A stretch of DNA of 64,000 nucleotides from Oscillospiraceae bacterium (lineage in GTDB: Bacteria; Bacillota; Clostridia; Oscillospirales; Oscillospiraceae). This document shows positions 17,274 to 27,458 of the stretch, one piece after another (positions within the stretch are counted from its first letter, which is position 1; every line of letters starts with the position of its first letter). The notes under the pieces were generated by a model. It was not told the origin of the DNA. It ran no database searches and was given only the letters and a program-made list of their open reading frames with translations. The stretch lies in the NCBI GenBank assembly GCA_009787625.1, contig WQSX01000001.1, positions 186,001 through 250,000 of the forward strand, written 5' to 3'. The translations under genes and the position numbers were made by a program.

Positions 17274-18530
17274 TTAGTTGCGAAGATGCATGGCAATCCG
17301 CTCGAAAGTATTCCTTAGACCGTTAGTGCGCAAGCTGTGCAGCCCCTTGCGAATGAGTCCGGCTTTTGCACCCATTGTATCGGCATCTTGCAAATACTCA
17401 GTGATTGCATTAAGCGCATATTTAGCATCTATCTTATCAATAAGCAAGCCCTTTTCATAGTTGCCGACTCTATCAGACGGAGCGCCGATGTTAAAACACG
17501 CCACAGGCATACCCATCTTAATAATCTCCTCGGTCGTATATGAAAATGTCTCCGGACATATCGACGGAACAAAAAACATATCAATATCGTTGCTGACAGT
17601 TAGGTGCGGTATATCGGATTTCTCATATTTTCCCGTGGTGAGAATGTGCTTGTTTTCAGCAATGATTCCATAGTGGTCACCGAGCAGAATGACTTTGATA
17701 TTTAATCCTTGCGCCTCGATAATGTCGATGATCTCTTGAATAATAAAGACGCCCTTTGGCTCATTGATTGCGCCTAATACTCCGATATTCAGTGTGTTCG
17801 TGGTCTTGAGTAACTTCGATACTTTAGTGATATAATCAACACGATGGGGCTTTACAGAAATTTTAAGATTCGCCCCATACACCTTTTCCAGTATAGCCTC
17901 AGAGCTGTTTGAAAAGACAACAACCTCGTCACATTGGTCAAAAAATGCTTTCCAATTTTGCCTGTAAGTGATTATATTGTCATACTCATCAGAGAACGTT
18001 AATTTTTCAAAACATTTTTCGCAGATGTCGCTATCAGGCACATCGCAAAACTTTTTTTCGGAGTTGAGCAGAAAAAAGGAAGGGCAAACAGAAAAGTAAT
18101 CATGTATATGTATGGAAAGTTCGGCGCCGTGCTTGTTTTTTACTCCGCTTATGAAATCTAATGTGGCATATAGATTGGGATAAGACACTAGCTCATTGAT
18201 TATTATTTCCGAGCAGGGATACTTGTCGAGAACCTGAAGTAAGCAAGAAAGACTGTTTAAACTAATCAAACGATTAACTTCAAGGCTCTGAAATTGCAGC
18301 GAATAGTTATCAAGATGACCCTGTAGGGGATGGCGTCCTCGACATCCCGCCGTCCCAAACCGAACAGTCATGAATAAACTGCCGCTGTTTAATTCACTTG
18401 AAATGAGATTGTTTATATAGTCTGTGGCACCGCCACCCCACTGATGGTCGAAAACAAGAATATGTTTTTTAAACTCATGCATTCCCAAAAAGTCCATACC
18501 ACTGACCATACTAACACCCTCACTCATCAT
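17274..18530 (-). CDS. GT4-like glycosyltransferase
   Basis: A GT-B fold glycosyltransferase of up to 418 residues. The N-terminal domain contains LVFDHQWGGGATDYINNLI; the C-terminal domain has NIGVLGAINEPKGVFIIQEI and, in place of the full GT4 EGFPxxxxEA signature, FVPSICPETFSYTTEEIIKMGMPVACF. A Cys-containing stretch (FCDVPDSDICEKCFEKL) sits mid-protein, as in several GT4 enzymes with a CPSFF motif. The longest start, ATG 18530, overlaps the upstream stop as ATGA; an ATG at 18509 with GAGGGT upstream is also possible. The preceding gene is an LTA-synthase-like enzyme. Substrate unknown. Confidence 0.82.
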   Translation of the reverse strand: MMSEGVSMVSGMDFLGMHEFKKHILVFDHQWGGGATDYINNLISSELNSGSLFMTVRFGTAGCRGRHPLQGHLDNYSLQFQSLEVNRLISLNSLSCLLQVLDKYPCSEIIINELVSYPNLYATLDFISGVKNKHGAELSIHIHDYFSVCPSFFLLNSEKKFCDVPDSDICEKCFEKLTFSDEYDNIITYRQNWKAFFDQCDEVVVFSNSSEAILEKVYGANLKISVKPHRVDYITKVSKLLKTTNTLNIGVLGAINEPKGVFIIQEIIDIIEAQGLNIKVILLGDHYGIIAENKHILTTGKYEKSDIPHLTVSNDIDMFFVPSICPETFSYTTEEIIKMGMPVACFNIGAPSDRVGNYEKGLLIDKIDAKYALNAITEYLQDADTMGAKAGLIRKGLHSLRTNGLRNTFERIAMHLRN

Positions 18531-20296
18531 GGCAATAGCTCATAATTCTCGCCGACGAAGCGGTTGACCAGTTCGCGTGCAATGTTTTTCGGTGCAAGAG
18601 GTGCATTTAGTCCTCCATATTCATCGGGTATAAGCACCGCGCTGAGTACCGTGCGTTGTAAAGCTGCAATGGTTTCGAGGTCATGCCCCAGCTCCAAAAC
18701 AACAGCTTGAGTGAAGTGTGAGTGGAATCCGTGGTCAGATTGAAGCACAATTACTGCATTTGGGTTATTCTCTAAAATCATATCAACCAGATTAAACATA
18801 ACATTTATAGAGTTTTCATGAGCTTCAGGATATGTGCGATAGTCATGCACTATCGACCACCAACCGGGGTGGGAAAATTCAAGGGCAATATACGTGAATC
18901 TCGGTTCGTCTATGCTAAAGGTGTCTATGAGTGCCCTATATGTGTTTAGTTCGTAGTGCTGATTAAAGCTCAAAACAAGTTCGTCAGGTAAAAGTGCGGA
19001 ATATGGGGGAAGTAGAGCTGCTACAGGAGCCTCCGGTATAGAAGTGGAGTCAAATACCCAATATAAAGGAGTGGCACCTGTGAGCATTTTGCCAATATCT
19101 CCTCTTGTTACTACATTCCAAAAACTAGGGACATAGTATTCATAAGGGATCGCGAGTATATAGTCGTCAAGTGCATTTATGCTGTAAAACAGATGATGAG
19201 GCATCCAATCCATTATAGTTGGGTCGCCGACTGCGGAAATTTGATATCCTGCTTCGATAAATGCTCTGAACAGCTCATTATTTGCGGCTGCGCTGTAAAT
19301 GGAGAGTCCGTTCCGGAGAAGTAAATCATTTATTACGCCACTCATTGCGTAGTCGATGTTTGTTTTTTCTGCCAGTGGATCCATGATGCTGTATAGAAAT
19401 GAATCAAAGAAATCGGGTGAAAATAAGATGGACATAGCATTTGCAGTGTTTGCGGCGTTCAAAAATGCATTTTCATATATGACAAAACCAAGATCTTGCA
19501 TCCTCTCTCTATGTGCCTGTTGTGAAATACCGTAAAAACTCTCGAACTTTTCAAGGCTGAACGTGGCGTCCACCCAAATCCAGTAAATATCCGGAGAGGG
19601 GAGACTCTCATCAACAACAAAAGATTGCCTGAACAGAGGATGTACTTCCTCGTCTGCATGCTCAGCACGCGCGGTGCGATAAGTTATTTCGGCAGACATT
19701 ACAGGTATAAAATTGAGTAAAAACATAACACAAATAGTCACTGCGAATAAATCAAACAGCGCAGACACTTTAATAATTCGATGCCTTGCTTTTAGGAGCA
19801 AAAAGGCACCGGCAGAAAGAATGGCGAAAACAGCCAGCAGTGTAATAGTCCCTGCCATGGTTGTAACGAAGCGCATTACAACTTGTCTCAGTGGTTCATA
19901 TTGCCAAAAACCAAGCCATCCGATTGTGAGAAGAATTAAGACCTCATAAAACTGAAATTTCAAAACTAAGCGCAGAAAATAATAAATGCCGACACTAAGT
20001 AAAGAAAATATCGCTCCCCAAAAAAGTGCATGAGAAAAAATAAGATTGTTAAACGAGGTGTTTATATTATATGCAATAAATAAAAAAACATTGGGCAAAA
20101 GAGCAATTGCAACTACTTGAAGAACTTGCAGCAGTGCAGAGGTCTTAGAAACAGGCTCCGCTTGCTTGCTTTTTTGTTCGCGCCAAATTTTGGAAATTTG
20201 TTTAAATAGAAGCAAAAGTGATGCAACAATAATTACACCAAGAACTGCTATTATTGCGAGAGACAGCCAGGATCTCTCTAAATCTACTGTTTCCAT
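18527..20296 (-). CDS. LTA-synthase/sulfatase-like membrane enzyme (paralogue 2)
   Basis: A 589-residue protein with about six N-terminal transmembrane segments and an extracellular alkaline-phosphatase-superfamily domain. DIYWIWVDATFSLEKFESFYG gives the first metal-binding part, the Thr in NAANTANAMSILFSP could be the nucleophile, and VIVLQSDHGFHSHF the second metal site. The ATG at 20296 with GGAGG is chosen; the frame is open further upstream but that part overlaps the previous gene. It resembles the protein at 1492-3078 throughout, including the C-terminal NIARELVNRFVGENYELLP. A role in adding or removing a phospho-substituent on the exported glycan is inferred from the fold and location. 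Confidence 0.8.
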   Translation of the reverse strand: METVDLERSWLSLAIIAVLGVIIVASLLLLFKQISKIWREQKSKQAEPVSKTSALLQVLQVVAIALLPNVFLFIAYNINTSFNNLIFSHALFWGAIFSLLSVGIYYFLRLVLKFQFYEVLILLTIGWLGFWQYEPLRQVVMRFVTTMAGTITLLAVFAILSAGAFLLLKARHRIIKVSALFDLFAVTICVMFLLNFIPVMSAEITYRTARAEHADEEVHPLFRQSFVVDESLPSPDIYWIWVDATFSLEKFESFYGISQQAHRERMQDLGFVIYENAFLNAANTANAMSILFSPDFFDSFLYSIMDPLAEKTNIDYAMSGVINDLLLRNGLSIYSAAANNELFRAFIEAGYQISAVGDPTIMDWMPHHLFYSINALDDYILAIPYEYYVPSFWNVVTRGDIGKMLTGATPLYWVFDSTSIPEAPVAALLPPYSALLPDELVLSFNQHYELNTYRALIDTFSIDEPRFTYIALEFSHPGWWSIVHDYRTYPEAHENSINVMFNLVDMILENNPNAVIVLQSDHGFHSHFTQAVVLELGHDLETIAALQRTVLSAVLIPDEYGGLNAPLAPKNIARELVNRFVGENYELLP

Positions 20297-20312
20297 GGGG
20301 TAATCCTCCGTA

Positions 20313-23300
20313 TTAGTTAAACAAATAATCTCTAATGTATTTTCTATATGCCAGAGCAACTTCCGGCAAATTTCCGCCAAAATACAAATCAGCCACATAC
20401 TGTTGACACTCACAAATCTCATCATAATGCCTCTGTGCGTCCAGTTCATTAGTCACACTTGATGTGTGGCGTCTGTGATAGTTGAGACTTTCGGCAATGT
20501 AGAGTAGTTTACCACCATCTCTTAAAATGTCAATGTAAAACCGCAAATCGCCTGCGACTTTGTACTTTTTTGCATCAGCGATCAACTCAGCGAGATTTAC
20601 TGAATTTTTAAAAACAACGGCAGAGACATTGGGAATTGTATTTTTCACAGCAAGGTGATTTTTTATTTCATCATGTCCGTCTACAATATAATCTGCCTTG
20701 TATTTTTCGCTGTCTATATCATCTGTGTAGGAGAGATAATTTTCCGCAGTTACCATACTGCTCTCGTCCATAGTTTTCGACTGTGTGTAACCGAGGGATA
20801 TCTGCTTATCTGCGCTCATCACATCCATCAGGGTTTGCAAAAAGGCAGGGTCGGACTTATCATCAGCCTCAGCTATCCAAACGTATGCACCTTTTGCAGC
20901 TTTTAGTCCTCGCTCCCACTGGAAAAACACATTTCCGCTGTTTTCGCTATTTGGAATTGCTTTTATCCGAAGCGGATAATTTTTTTCGTACTGTCGGATA
21001 ATATCTAAACTCTCATCGGTTGAGGCGTCGTCTAATATTATGATTTCGCTGACCGGATAGGTTTGCACCAGTACGCTATCTATGCGTTCACGCAGATGGT
21101 TTGCATAATTATAATTTGGAATTATTACACTTACAGATTCATGTTTTTCATCAAGAAGAGCCAAGAGTTTTCCGACATAGCTGTTAAAATGTGAAATACC
21201 TGAAACTCGCTTTCCGCCGAGTTCGCCGGCAGAAACCCGCAAGTTCGTGTCGCTCAAAAGCCGTTTAACAAAATCCGACATTTGCCCGACATCTTCCATT
21301 GGAGCTAAGAAACCGGTCTCTCCATGAGCTAAAAGCTCTACATATCCGCCGCCGCCATCAAATGCAACCACGGGTTTCAAGTAGGACATTGCTTCCATCA
21401 CAACGGAAGGAAACGGGTCTTCTCTAGATGTGAGTAAAAACACATCACAGGCGAGATAAAACGGGTACATCTCATCTTGCAAACCTGCAAATACTAATCG
21501 TCCCTCGGCGGCAGTCCCTTTGACTAGCTCAAACGTGGATTCTACAGCTCCTCCTGCTGCCGCACCTACCCATAGGAATACGCAATTATCAAACTCACTG
21601 CACACGTTTATGGCGCACTTTGCAAACAAATCCACCCCTTTTCGATGGTCTGCAAAACCCACATTTAAAACAATAGAGCAGTTATCAGGCAAGTTAAATC
21701 GAGCTATAATCTCTTTTCGGCACTCTTCCGGAGATTTTGAAACCACTTCCATTTTATAGATGCCCTGCGGAAAAATCTCGACCTTTTCATCAGGCAATGG
21801 CTCGATATTCGACAAGCTGTTTAGCACATACTTAGATGGCAACACGATGCTTTTTGCATGAGAGCTTATAAGGGAGAGGTTCTCTTCACACTTATACTCG
21901 TGTACCGCATTTTCCATCTCATGGATCATAGATATACAAGTCACTCCCAAATCAGACAGCCTTTTTAAAACATCTCCTGTTACCACGGTATTGCACATGG
22001 CGATGACCGCTCCGGTTTGCACCACCCAAGCTTTTAAGTTTTCTCTGCTGTTTCCATCTGCATCAAGGTTAATTAGCGAAGTAGCGTACTTAAACATATC
22101 ACTCAAAAGTGCGCCACCGGACTTGACTATAACATGGACATTATACTTAAAAACCTCGCTGAGTTGCCTGATAATATTCACAGAGAGCATCTGCGCACCG
22201 TGCGGGTGAGCATCATGGCTGACATATATTATGCTCCGCTTTGAGCTGCTAATTAAGCCGGAATTATTTCTTGTCATAGTAGTTGCATCGGCAGTGGCCT
22301 GAAGATAGGCATAACCAAATTTGCGGTCGGGCTCAAGATGTGCGCCCTCCGCCCACTCATTCCACGAGTTGATAAAAACAAGGCGGTCTCCCGGCTCACG
22401 GTTTTGCTTGGTATAGCTCATTACATCAAGAAGCCATTTCTTGTAAAACTCAGGAGTCATTTGATAGACAACTCCGCTCGCACCACGCCTTGCCGTATTA
22501 TCCCAGCCGGGAAAAACAGTTCTGTACATTCTCTCAGGCGATTCTAGGAGATAGCGCTTATTTATAATATAGTCCTCAGCATCATAAATTTGCATCTCAT
22601 GCTTGCCTGAAGTCTCCTGTATATCGTCGAGCGGCAGACGCTTGGCGTGAACATTAGAAAAATGCGGCGGAAACTCTACAACATCGTCAAAATCATAAAT
22701 AAGCGGATTATCGTTTGGATAGGTCTGTGCCGAGATGAGATGAATTTCGCCAATCCCGGTATTTCTGCAATAATCCCGCCAGATACCGATAGTTTTGTTG
22801 ACATCGGGGTAGACAGAGGCGTTATAAATAATAATAAGGGGTTTGCCGTTTATTTTGACATAACGCTCATCTCTGACATACCTACAAATATCAGTAATAC
22901 AAGCGAGATCATCTTCATCAGAATGTTCTTGTTTGATTAAGATATGGTCATCAGAACCATCCCAACGCCGGCACCAATTCTCGTTTGCATAGTTAATACA
23001 AAACGGAAAATCAAGCCCCTCTTTTGTGCTGAGAAAATTATCAAGAGGCTTATCCAAAAGCCGTTTACCGCCAAACCAGTAGTAGTGAAAGCAAAAAGCA
23101 AAAATGCCGTAATTTTTGGCAAGAGCCACCTGCGAGCGCATAACATCAATGCTCAGGAGGTCATAAAACGTGCCATCATATGGCAAATGCGGTTGATAAT
23201 GCCCCGGAAACTGAGGCACAGCACGCGTGACATTAGTCCACTCAGTGAACCCTTTACCCCACCACTCATCATTTTCAGCAAACGTATAAAACTGCGGCAG

Positions 23301-23573
23301 ATAAAAGGCAATAGGCAAGACATCATCATCTTTAAGTTCTAGGGAATACTTCTTAAACTCCGCAAAATAATCGCTCCTTTTCCCCGCATCAAACACAGTA
23401 TCGGCATATGCTTTATACTTATCATTATCAATAATATTTCGAAGCCGGGCAACAGTTTCACGCTCAAAGTTCAGCATATCATCATAATGCTGATAACGGT
23501 GCAACACATCAGGATCCTGATGCCCCATCATCTTCTGAAGTTTAAGTCCGATACGTCCTAGCAATTTTTTCAT
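20313..23573 (-). CDS. Trimodular WbsX (GH99-like) - GT4 - GT2 protein
   Basis: A 1086-residue protein. Residues 86-430 are a WbsX/GH99-like domain (AFYLPQFYTFAENDEWWGKG, FTEWTNVTRAVPQFPGHYQP, INSWNEWAEGAHLEPD) found in many polysaccharide loci; its activity is uncertain and may be hydrolase, transferase or lyase-like. Residues 447-800 are GT4 (VSHDAHPHGAQMLSVNII, LNVGFADHRKGVDLF, SREDPFPSVVMEAMSYLKPV). Residues 814-1086 are GT2 (VSVIIPNYNYANHLRERID, LDDASTDESLDII, WIAEADDKSDP). The ATG at 23573 has GAGG eight bases upstream. A family B hairpin lies in front of it. It sits between a double-GT2 protein and an LTA-synthase-like enzyme. Confidence 0.85.
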   Translation of the reverse strand: MKKLLGRIGLKLQKMMGHQDPDVLHRYQHYDDMLNFERETVARLRNIIDNDKYKAYADTVFDAGKRSDYFAEFKKYSLELKDDDVLPIAFYLPQFYTFAENDEWWGKGFTEWTNVTRAVPQFPGHYQPHLPYDGTFYDLLSIDVMRSQVALAKNYGIFAFCFHYYWFGGKRLLDKPLDNFLSTKEGLDFPFCINYANENWCRRWDGSDDHILIKQEHSDEDDLACITDICRYVRDERYVKINGKPLIIIYNASVYPDVNKTIGIWRDYCRNTGIGEIHLISAQTYPNDNPLIYDFDDVVEFPPHFSNVHAKRLPLDDIQETSGKHEMQIYDAEDYIINKRYLLESPERMYRTVFPGWDNTARRGASGVVYQMTPEFYKKWLLDVMSYTKQNREPGDRLVFINSWNEWAEGAHLEPDRKFGYAYLQATADATTMTRNNSGLISSSKRSIIYVSHDAHPHGAQMLSVNIIRQLSEVFKYNVHVIVKSGGALLSDMFKYATSLINLDADGNSRENLKAWVVQTGAVIAMCNTVVTGDVLKRLSDLGVTCISMIHEMENAVHEYKCEENLSLISSHAKSIVLPSKYVLNSLSNIEPLPDEKVEIFPQGIYKMEVVSKSPEECRKEIIARFNLPDNCSIVLNVGFADHRKGVDLFAKCAINVCSEFDNCVFLWVGAAAGGAVESTFELVKGTAAEGRLVFAGLQDEMYPFYLACDVFLLTSREDPFPSVVMEAMSYLKPVVAFDGGGGYVELLAHGETGFLAPMEDVGQMSDFVKRLLSDTNLRVSAGELGGKRVSGISHFNSYVGKLLALLDEKHESVSVIIPNYNYANHLRERIDSVLVQTYPVSEIIILDDASTDESLDIIRQYEKNYPLRIKAIPNSENSGNVFFQWERGLKAAKGAYVWIAEADDKSDPAFLQTLMDVMSADKQISLGYTQSKTMDESSMVTAENYLSYTDDIDSEKYKADYIVDGHDEIKNHLAVKNTIPNVSAVVFKNSVNLAELIADAKKYKVAGDLRFYIDILRDGGKLLYIAESLNYHRRHTSSVTNELDAQRHYDEICECQQYVADLYFGGNLPEVALAYRKYIRDYLFN

Positions 23574-23610
23574 GTAGATACCTCAAAACAATAAGCTGTT
23601 GCTTCGTAGC

Positions 23611-23688
23611 GAGGTGTGTAAAATATTTTTTTCGACGGCCGGCGTGTCGTAGCCCCCGTTCCGCCGAAAAAAATATTTCACACACCTC
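23611..23688. repeat. Family B hairpin, copy 1
   Basis: Arms at 23611-23634 and 23665-23688 pair over 23 of 24 positions (GAGGTGTGTAAAATATTTTT on the left). The 30-base loop 23635-23664 is identical, in reverse complement, to the loop of the copy at 44627-44714. The right arm overlaps the stop codon of the gene at 23687-25564. No T-run follows outside the stem, so it is not a normal terminator. Confidence 0.85.
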
Positions 23689-25564
23689 ACCACTCCGCAG
23701 AGTAGTGCTGTGCGATACGCCATGGTGCAGGATGCCATTCCCAGCCGCGCCAGCCTTTAGTGTGCTTTACGACAACATCAATCGAAAAGTCTTCTCGTGC
23801 AGTGGTTAGGTTAGGGTTGTAATAGGGGTCTCCTGCCGTAAGTTCTTTGTGCCATTTCTTTTGGAAACGCAGTTTTTCGCCCTCAAAACGCTCTTCTTTC
23901 TCAGGCGTGTCTTCAGATCCGCGTGACTTAGACTCATAGTGATACGCCTCGGCAAAAGGAGTGAAAACAATTAAGTAACCCGCACGGCGTATTCGCATAC
24001 AGAGGTCAACATCATTAAAAGCAACACGGTATTCAGGGTCAAAACCACCAACCTCGTCAAATATAGCTCTACTCATCATCATACAAGCCGCAGTGACAGC
24101 CGTGAGGTTCTGAGCAAAAGAGAGCCTATTCATATATCCGGGCGAACCACGCTCAAAGTGCTTATGAGAATGAGCGGCAACACCACCAAGACCAAGGATA
24201 ACCCCCGCATGTTGAATAGTCTCGTCAGGATAGTACAGCATTGCCCCAACAGCCCCAACATCTTTGCGCTGGGCAAATCCCAACATCTCCTCAAGCCACT
24301 GCGGTGAAATAATCTCAATATCATTGTTTAAAAACAAAAGATAATCACCATGAGAATGTGTAACGCCAAAATTATTTATAGCAGAGAAGTTAAAAACACC
24401 ATCCCACTTAATAACTCGCACCTTTTCATTTGTTCCAATCGACTCGTAATATGAGAAAGTCTCATCAAGTTCGCTATTATTTTCGATAATGATAATCTCA
24501 AAATTTCTATAAGTGCTGAGTGATAAGATTGAAGAGACACACTTCTCTAAATCGTTAATATAATCCTTATTAGGAATCAAAATTGAAATGAGGGGTTCAC
24601 CCGAAATGTCGTACTTAATGCGGTAGAGATTGGGAATTTCGGTTTTCATAATTTCATCGCGCAAACCGATTTGGTCAATGTGGTTTGTTAGAATGCGAGG
24701 AATAACACCGGCAGAGTTACTTGAACTTGGTTCTTGCGGCATAATAGCACGCCTGTAATACAACACTTTCGGAATGTGTGAAAATGAGCTAACCACTTCG
24801 GTCAAGCGCAAGATCATATCATAATCATGAACCCCATCAAACTCACTACGAAAATATCCAACTTCGTCCAAAAGCGAAGCCTTAAAAACACACAGCCCAC
24901 CAATATAATTACAAGCACGCAAGTTATCAGGCGAAAAGTCAGGCTTGTAGAGCGGGTCAAAGGCATCAAAGGGAGTAGTATGAAAAGAACACTCATCAGT
25001 GTAAATAAACTCAGGACTATCTGATTCAATACGCCGAGCAATCTCGTACAGTGCAGAAGGGTGCAATAAATCATTTTGAGGGAGCAAAGCGTAATAATCG
25101 CCACTTGCCATTTCAGTAGCTACATTGAGAGCCTGGGAAACGCCACTTTTCCCTGAAAATGCTTTATATACTATACGCTTATTGCTCTTTGCATACTTCT
25201 CCAAAATGCTCTTTTCAGAACCGTCGCGGTCAGTGACGGCGTCAACAAGACAAAGTTCCCAATTTTCATAAGATTGACAAAGCAACGAACGAATGGTTTC
25301 TTCAAGAAAAACAAATGAAGTCCCGCCACAGAGCGGCAAAAGAACGCTAATCTTAAAACTACGGCCAAACTGATATCTGTGCTCAGCCCTTATCTGCCGA
25401 CGAGGAACAAGAGGTCTCATAACAAATTTCTTAGAAAGATACCCCTTATCAAGCAAAAAGTAGATACCCCATTCACGAGCGCATTTATACCCAAACAGAC
25501 GCCACGTATTGAGCCCCTTCATGAAAAAAAACAAAGGCCAAATTTTCCTCAAAAGCGTTTTCAA
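23687..25564 (-). CDS. Tandem GT2-GT2 glycosyltransferase
   Basis: A 625-residue protein with two GT-A modules. The first, residues about 65-290, has SVLLPLCGGTSFVFLEETI and ALLPQNDLLHPSALYEIA; the second, about 325-570, has LISILIPNKDYINDLEKCV, IIIENNSELDETFSYYES and LLFLNNDIEIISPQWLEEML with GGFDPEYRVAFNDVDLCMRI. The second resembles rhamnan-type and O-antigen chain glycosyltransferases. The start is TTG at 25564, five bases after a strong GGAGAG site; the first in-frame ATG is 14 codons later without a good site. It follows the RgpF-like gene by 15 bases and is co-transcribed with it. Confidence 0.86.
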   Translation of the reverse strand: MKTLLRKIWPLFFFMKGLNTWRLFGYKCAREWGIYFLLDKGYLSKKFVMRPLVPRRQIRAEHRYQFGRSFKISVLLPLCGGTSFVFLEETIRSLLCQSYENWELCLVDAVTDRDGSEKSILEKYAKSNKRIVYKAFSGKSGVSQALNVATEMASGDYYALLPQNDLLHPSALYEIARRIESDSPEFIYTDECSFHTTPFDAFDPLYKPDFSPDNLRACNYIGGLCVFKASLLDEVGYFRSEFDGVHDYDMILRLTEVVSSFSHIPKVLYYRRAIMPQEPSSSNSAGVIPRILTNHIDQIGLRDEIMKTEIPNLYRIKYDISGEPLISILIPNKDYINDLEKCVSSILSLSTYRNFEIIIIENNSELDETFSYYESIGTNEKVRVIKWDGVFNFSAINNFGVTHSHGDYLLFLNNDIEIISPQWLEEMLGFAQRKDVGAVGAMLYYPDETIQHAGVILGLGGVAAHSHKHFERGSPGYMNRLSFAQNLTAVTAACMMMSRAIFDEVGGFDPEYRVAFNDVDLCMRIRRAGYLIVFTPFAEAYHYESKSRGSEDTPEKEERFEGEKLRFQKKWHKELTAGDPYYNPNLTTAREDFSIDVVVKHTKGWRGWEWHPAPWRIAQHYSAEW

Positions 25565-25579
25565 AAAATCTCTCCTGTA

Positions 25580-27436
25580 TTATTTAGACCGAAATAACCC
25601 AACAATCCCCTTGGGAATGCGATAGAAAAACCTTGCAACGACATAAAGACCGGGATAACGCCGGAGCCTTTTTACAATAGCCCCGGTGAAACGCTTCCAA
25701 AGTGTAAGACTCATAAAAGTCTGCAAATGCGAGTAGAGATAACTGAGTGAAGTAATCTCGGAGCTAGTAAAATCATCAGTCATCACCCAACCGGAATAAA
25801 AACCCTCGCTCTGTGCAGCAAACGAATAAATCCGCTCAAAAGCATGGCCAAGCGACCCATCCACAGGCAGAGGCTCATCGGGGAAATCACAGTACGACCA
25901 CTCATGATCGATTAGTTTCCTAAAAGCCCGAGTCCTAAGCCAGAACATACCCCCGGTGGGGAAAATAGGATCCGCCCAATCGGTGATAGGTACATCAATG
26001 CCCAGAGACTTAGCAAGTTCAAGAGTAATCTGATAATTCAGCCCCCACATATTGGTGATGTTGTACCGATACAGCCCATGCATGACAGGCGGAGGAAAGA
26101 GCATGCCCAGCCGTGGATTCTTTTCAAAAAGTGAAATTAAGTTAGAGACATACTCACGACTGGCAAGAATATTTTCAAAGCATCTCTGAGCAAAACCTCT
26201 GCCGATAGTGAGTGGCTTATCTTGGGTGGACTTTTTGTTGTGAACGAAACAGATATAATCATAATTATCCATGTAAGGCTTCAAAACAACCCACAAAGCC
26301 GCAACATCGCGCCCCTTATGCGAATCAGGCAGAGCGATAACAGTAAGCTCGCGACAAGTCAAACCCTTAAATGCCACCAAAATTCGCTCTCGCATACTCT
26401 CAGAAAGCGTAGTAATGAAAATATCAATATCAGGAGTTGCCGCAGAAAGATATTGACCGCAGAAGTCAATCTGGTCATCGTATGTGACATGAGCAAAAAA
26501 AGCTACCTTTGAAGAAACAGAAGAGTTGACCTCCGAGCTTACAGGAAGCAAATAATCCTTAGGTAAAACGTAATTGAGATGCAAAGTATCCTTTATAGAG
26601 CGCATACTGACAGTCCGAAGCAAATTATCCCAAATCAAATTTTCATCGTAGCCCGTATGTCGACAGATATAATCAAAAGCTTTCTTAGTACCATCACCAA
26701 GAGTAGCGCTGTGCAGAACACCAAAATCCTCAGAAAAACACTTACGCTTGATAATAGGGCAACGATGGTCACGAATAAGCTCAAGCGGCATCATCAAAAC
26801 AAGCGAAGTATCAGCAAAATCACGTAAATCAGTGTCGGTGCTGACATACACATCCCAAGAAAAACCAAGGTCGGCATAATACTTCGTGAGCCGTGTCTCG
26901 TGCAAAGAAACAGTTTCATCCCAAGAACGGAAAACCTTCAGATTATCCCAAAAATCCCGAAAACCGGGGTGAGAAACCAAATTCTGAGAATGAACATAAA
27001 AATAGGACTGGATATGCTCATAGTAGATTTTATTTTTAGTAATACCACTCTCGTCGGCAGTCTCAGCATGTTTGGTGATACCCCAAAAATCAACGTTTCG
27101 ACTATCCATAGAATCAAACATCTCGGTAAAAGGATAAATCGGACCATAGACAGAATCATTAGCCAAAATGAGCTCATCATATTTGGTGAGCTGCTCCCAA
27201 CCAATATATTCCATGCCCGCTTGAAAAGCCCAAGCATCAAATCCCTTATTCTCACGCACAATAATATCCGAGGTAAGTTCAGAAAGCTTGATGCGTCCCT
27301 CATCACTCAAAACACCGTTACAAACAACAACAATCCGCTCAGATACCAAAAGTAATCCACGGAGCAAATTCAGTACATACCCATCAACAATGCCATTTTT
27401 ATCATAAAAGACAAAAATTGTAATTCTTTTTTTCAT
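25580..27436 (-). CDS. RgpF-like rhamnan synthesis protein F
   Basis: A 618-residue protein of the rhamnan synthesis F family, linked to synthesis of rhamnose-containing wall polysaccharides. Characteristic: ITIFVFYDKNGIVDGYVLNL at the N-terminus, then IVRENKGFDAWAFQAG, ELILANDSVYGPIYPFTEMF, and later IDIFITTLSESM, DVAALWVVLKPYMDNYDYIC and FPTGGMFWLRTRAF. The C-terminal half looks like a second glycosyltransferase-type domain. The ATG at 27436 (GAGG 12 bases upstream) is used because upstream codons overlap the promoter. It is the first gene of the leftward block and has a good promoter at 27459-27487. The rml genes in the same window could supply dTDP-rhamnose. Confidence 0.83.
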   Translation of the reverse strand: MKKRITIFVFYDKNGIVDGYVLNLLRGLLLVSERIVVVCNGVLSDEGRIKLSELTSDIIVRENKGFDAWAFQAGMEYIGWEQLTKYDELILANDSVYGPIYPFTEMFDSMDSRNVDFWGITKHAETADESGITKNKIYYEHIQSYFYVHSQNLVSHPGFRDFWDNLKVFRSWDETVSLHETRLTKYYADLGFSWDVYVSTDTDLRDFADTSLVLMMPLELIRDHRCPIIKRKCFSEDFGVLHSATLGDGTKKAFDYICRHTGYDENLIWDNLLRTVSMRSIKDTLHLNYVLPKDYLLPVSSEVNSSVSSKVAFFAHVTYDDQIDFCGQYLSAATPDIDIFITTLSESMRERILVAFKGLTCRELTVIALPDSHKGRDVAALWVVLKPYMDNYDYICFVHNKKSTQDKPLTIGRGFAQRCFENILASREYVSNLISLFEKNPRLGMLFPPPVMHGLYRYNITNMWGLNYQITLELAKSLGIDVPITDWADPIFPTGGMFWLRTRAFRKLIDHEWSYCDFPDEPLPVDGSLGHAFERIYSFAAQSEGFYSGWVMTDDFTSSEITSLSYLYSHLQTFMSLTLWKRFTGAIVKRLRRYPGLYVVARFFYRIPKGIVGLFRSK

Positions 27437-27458
27437 AAACCAATAAACCTCGATACAT

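Noticed and set aside
20297-20449. Long N-terminal extension of the LTA-synthase-like protein at 18527
   Set aside because: The extension overlaps the previous gene's end and lacks a ribosome site, while the ATG at 20296 has a clear GGAGG.
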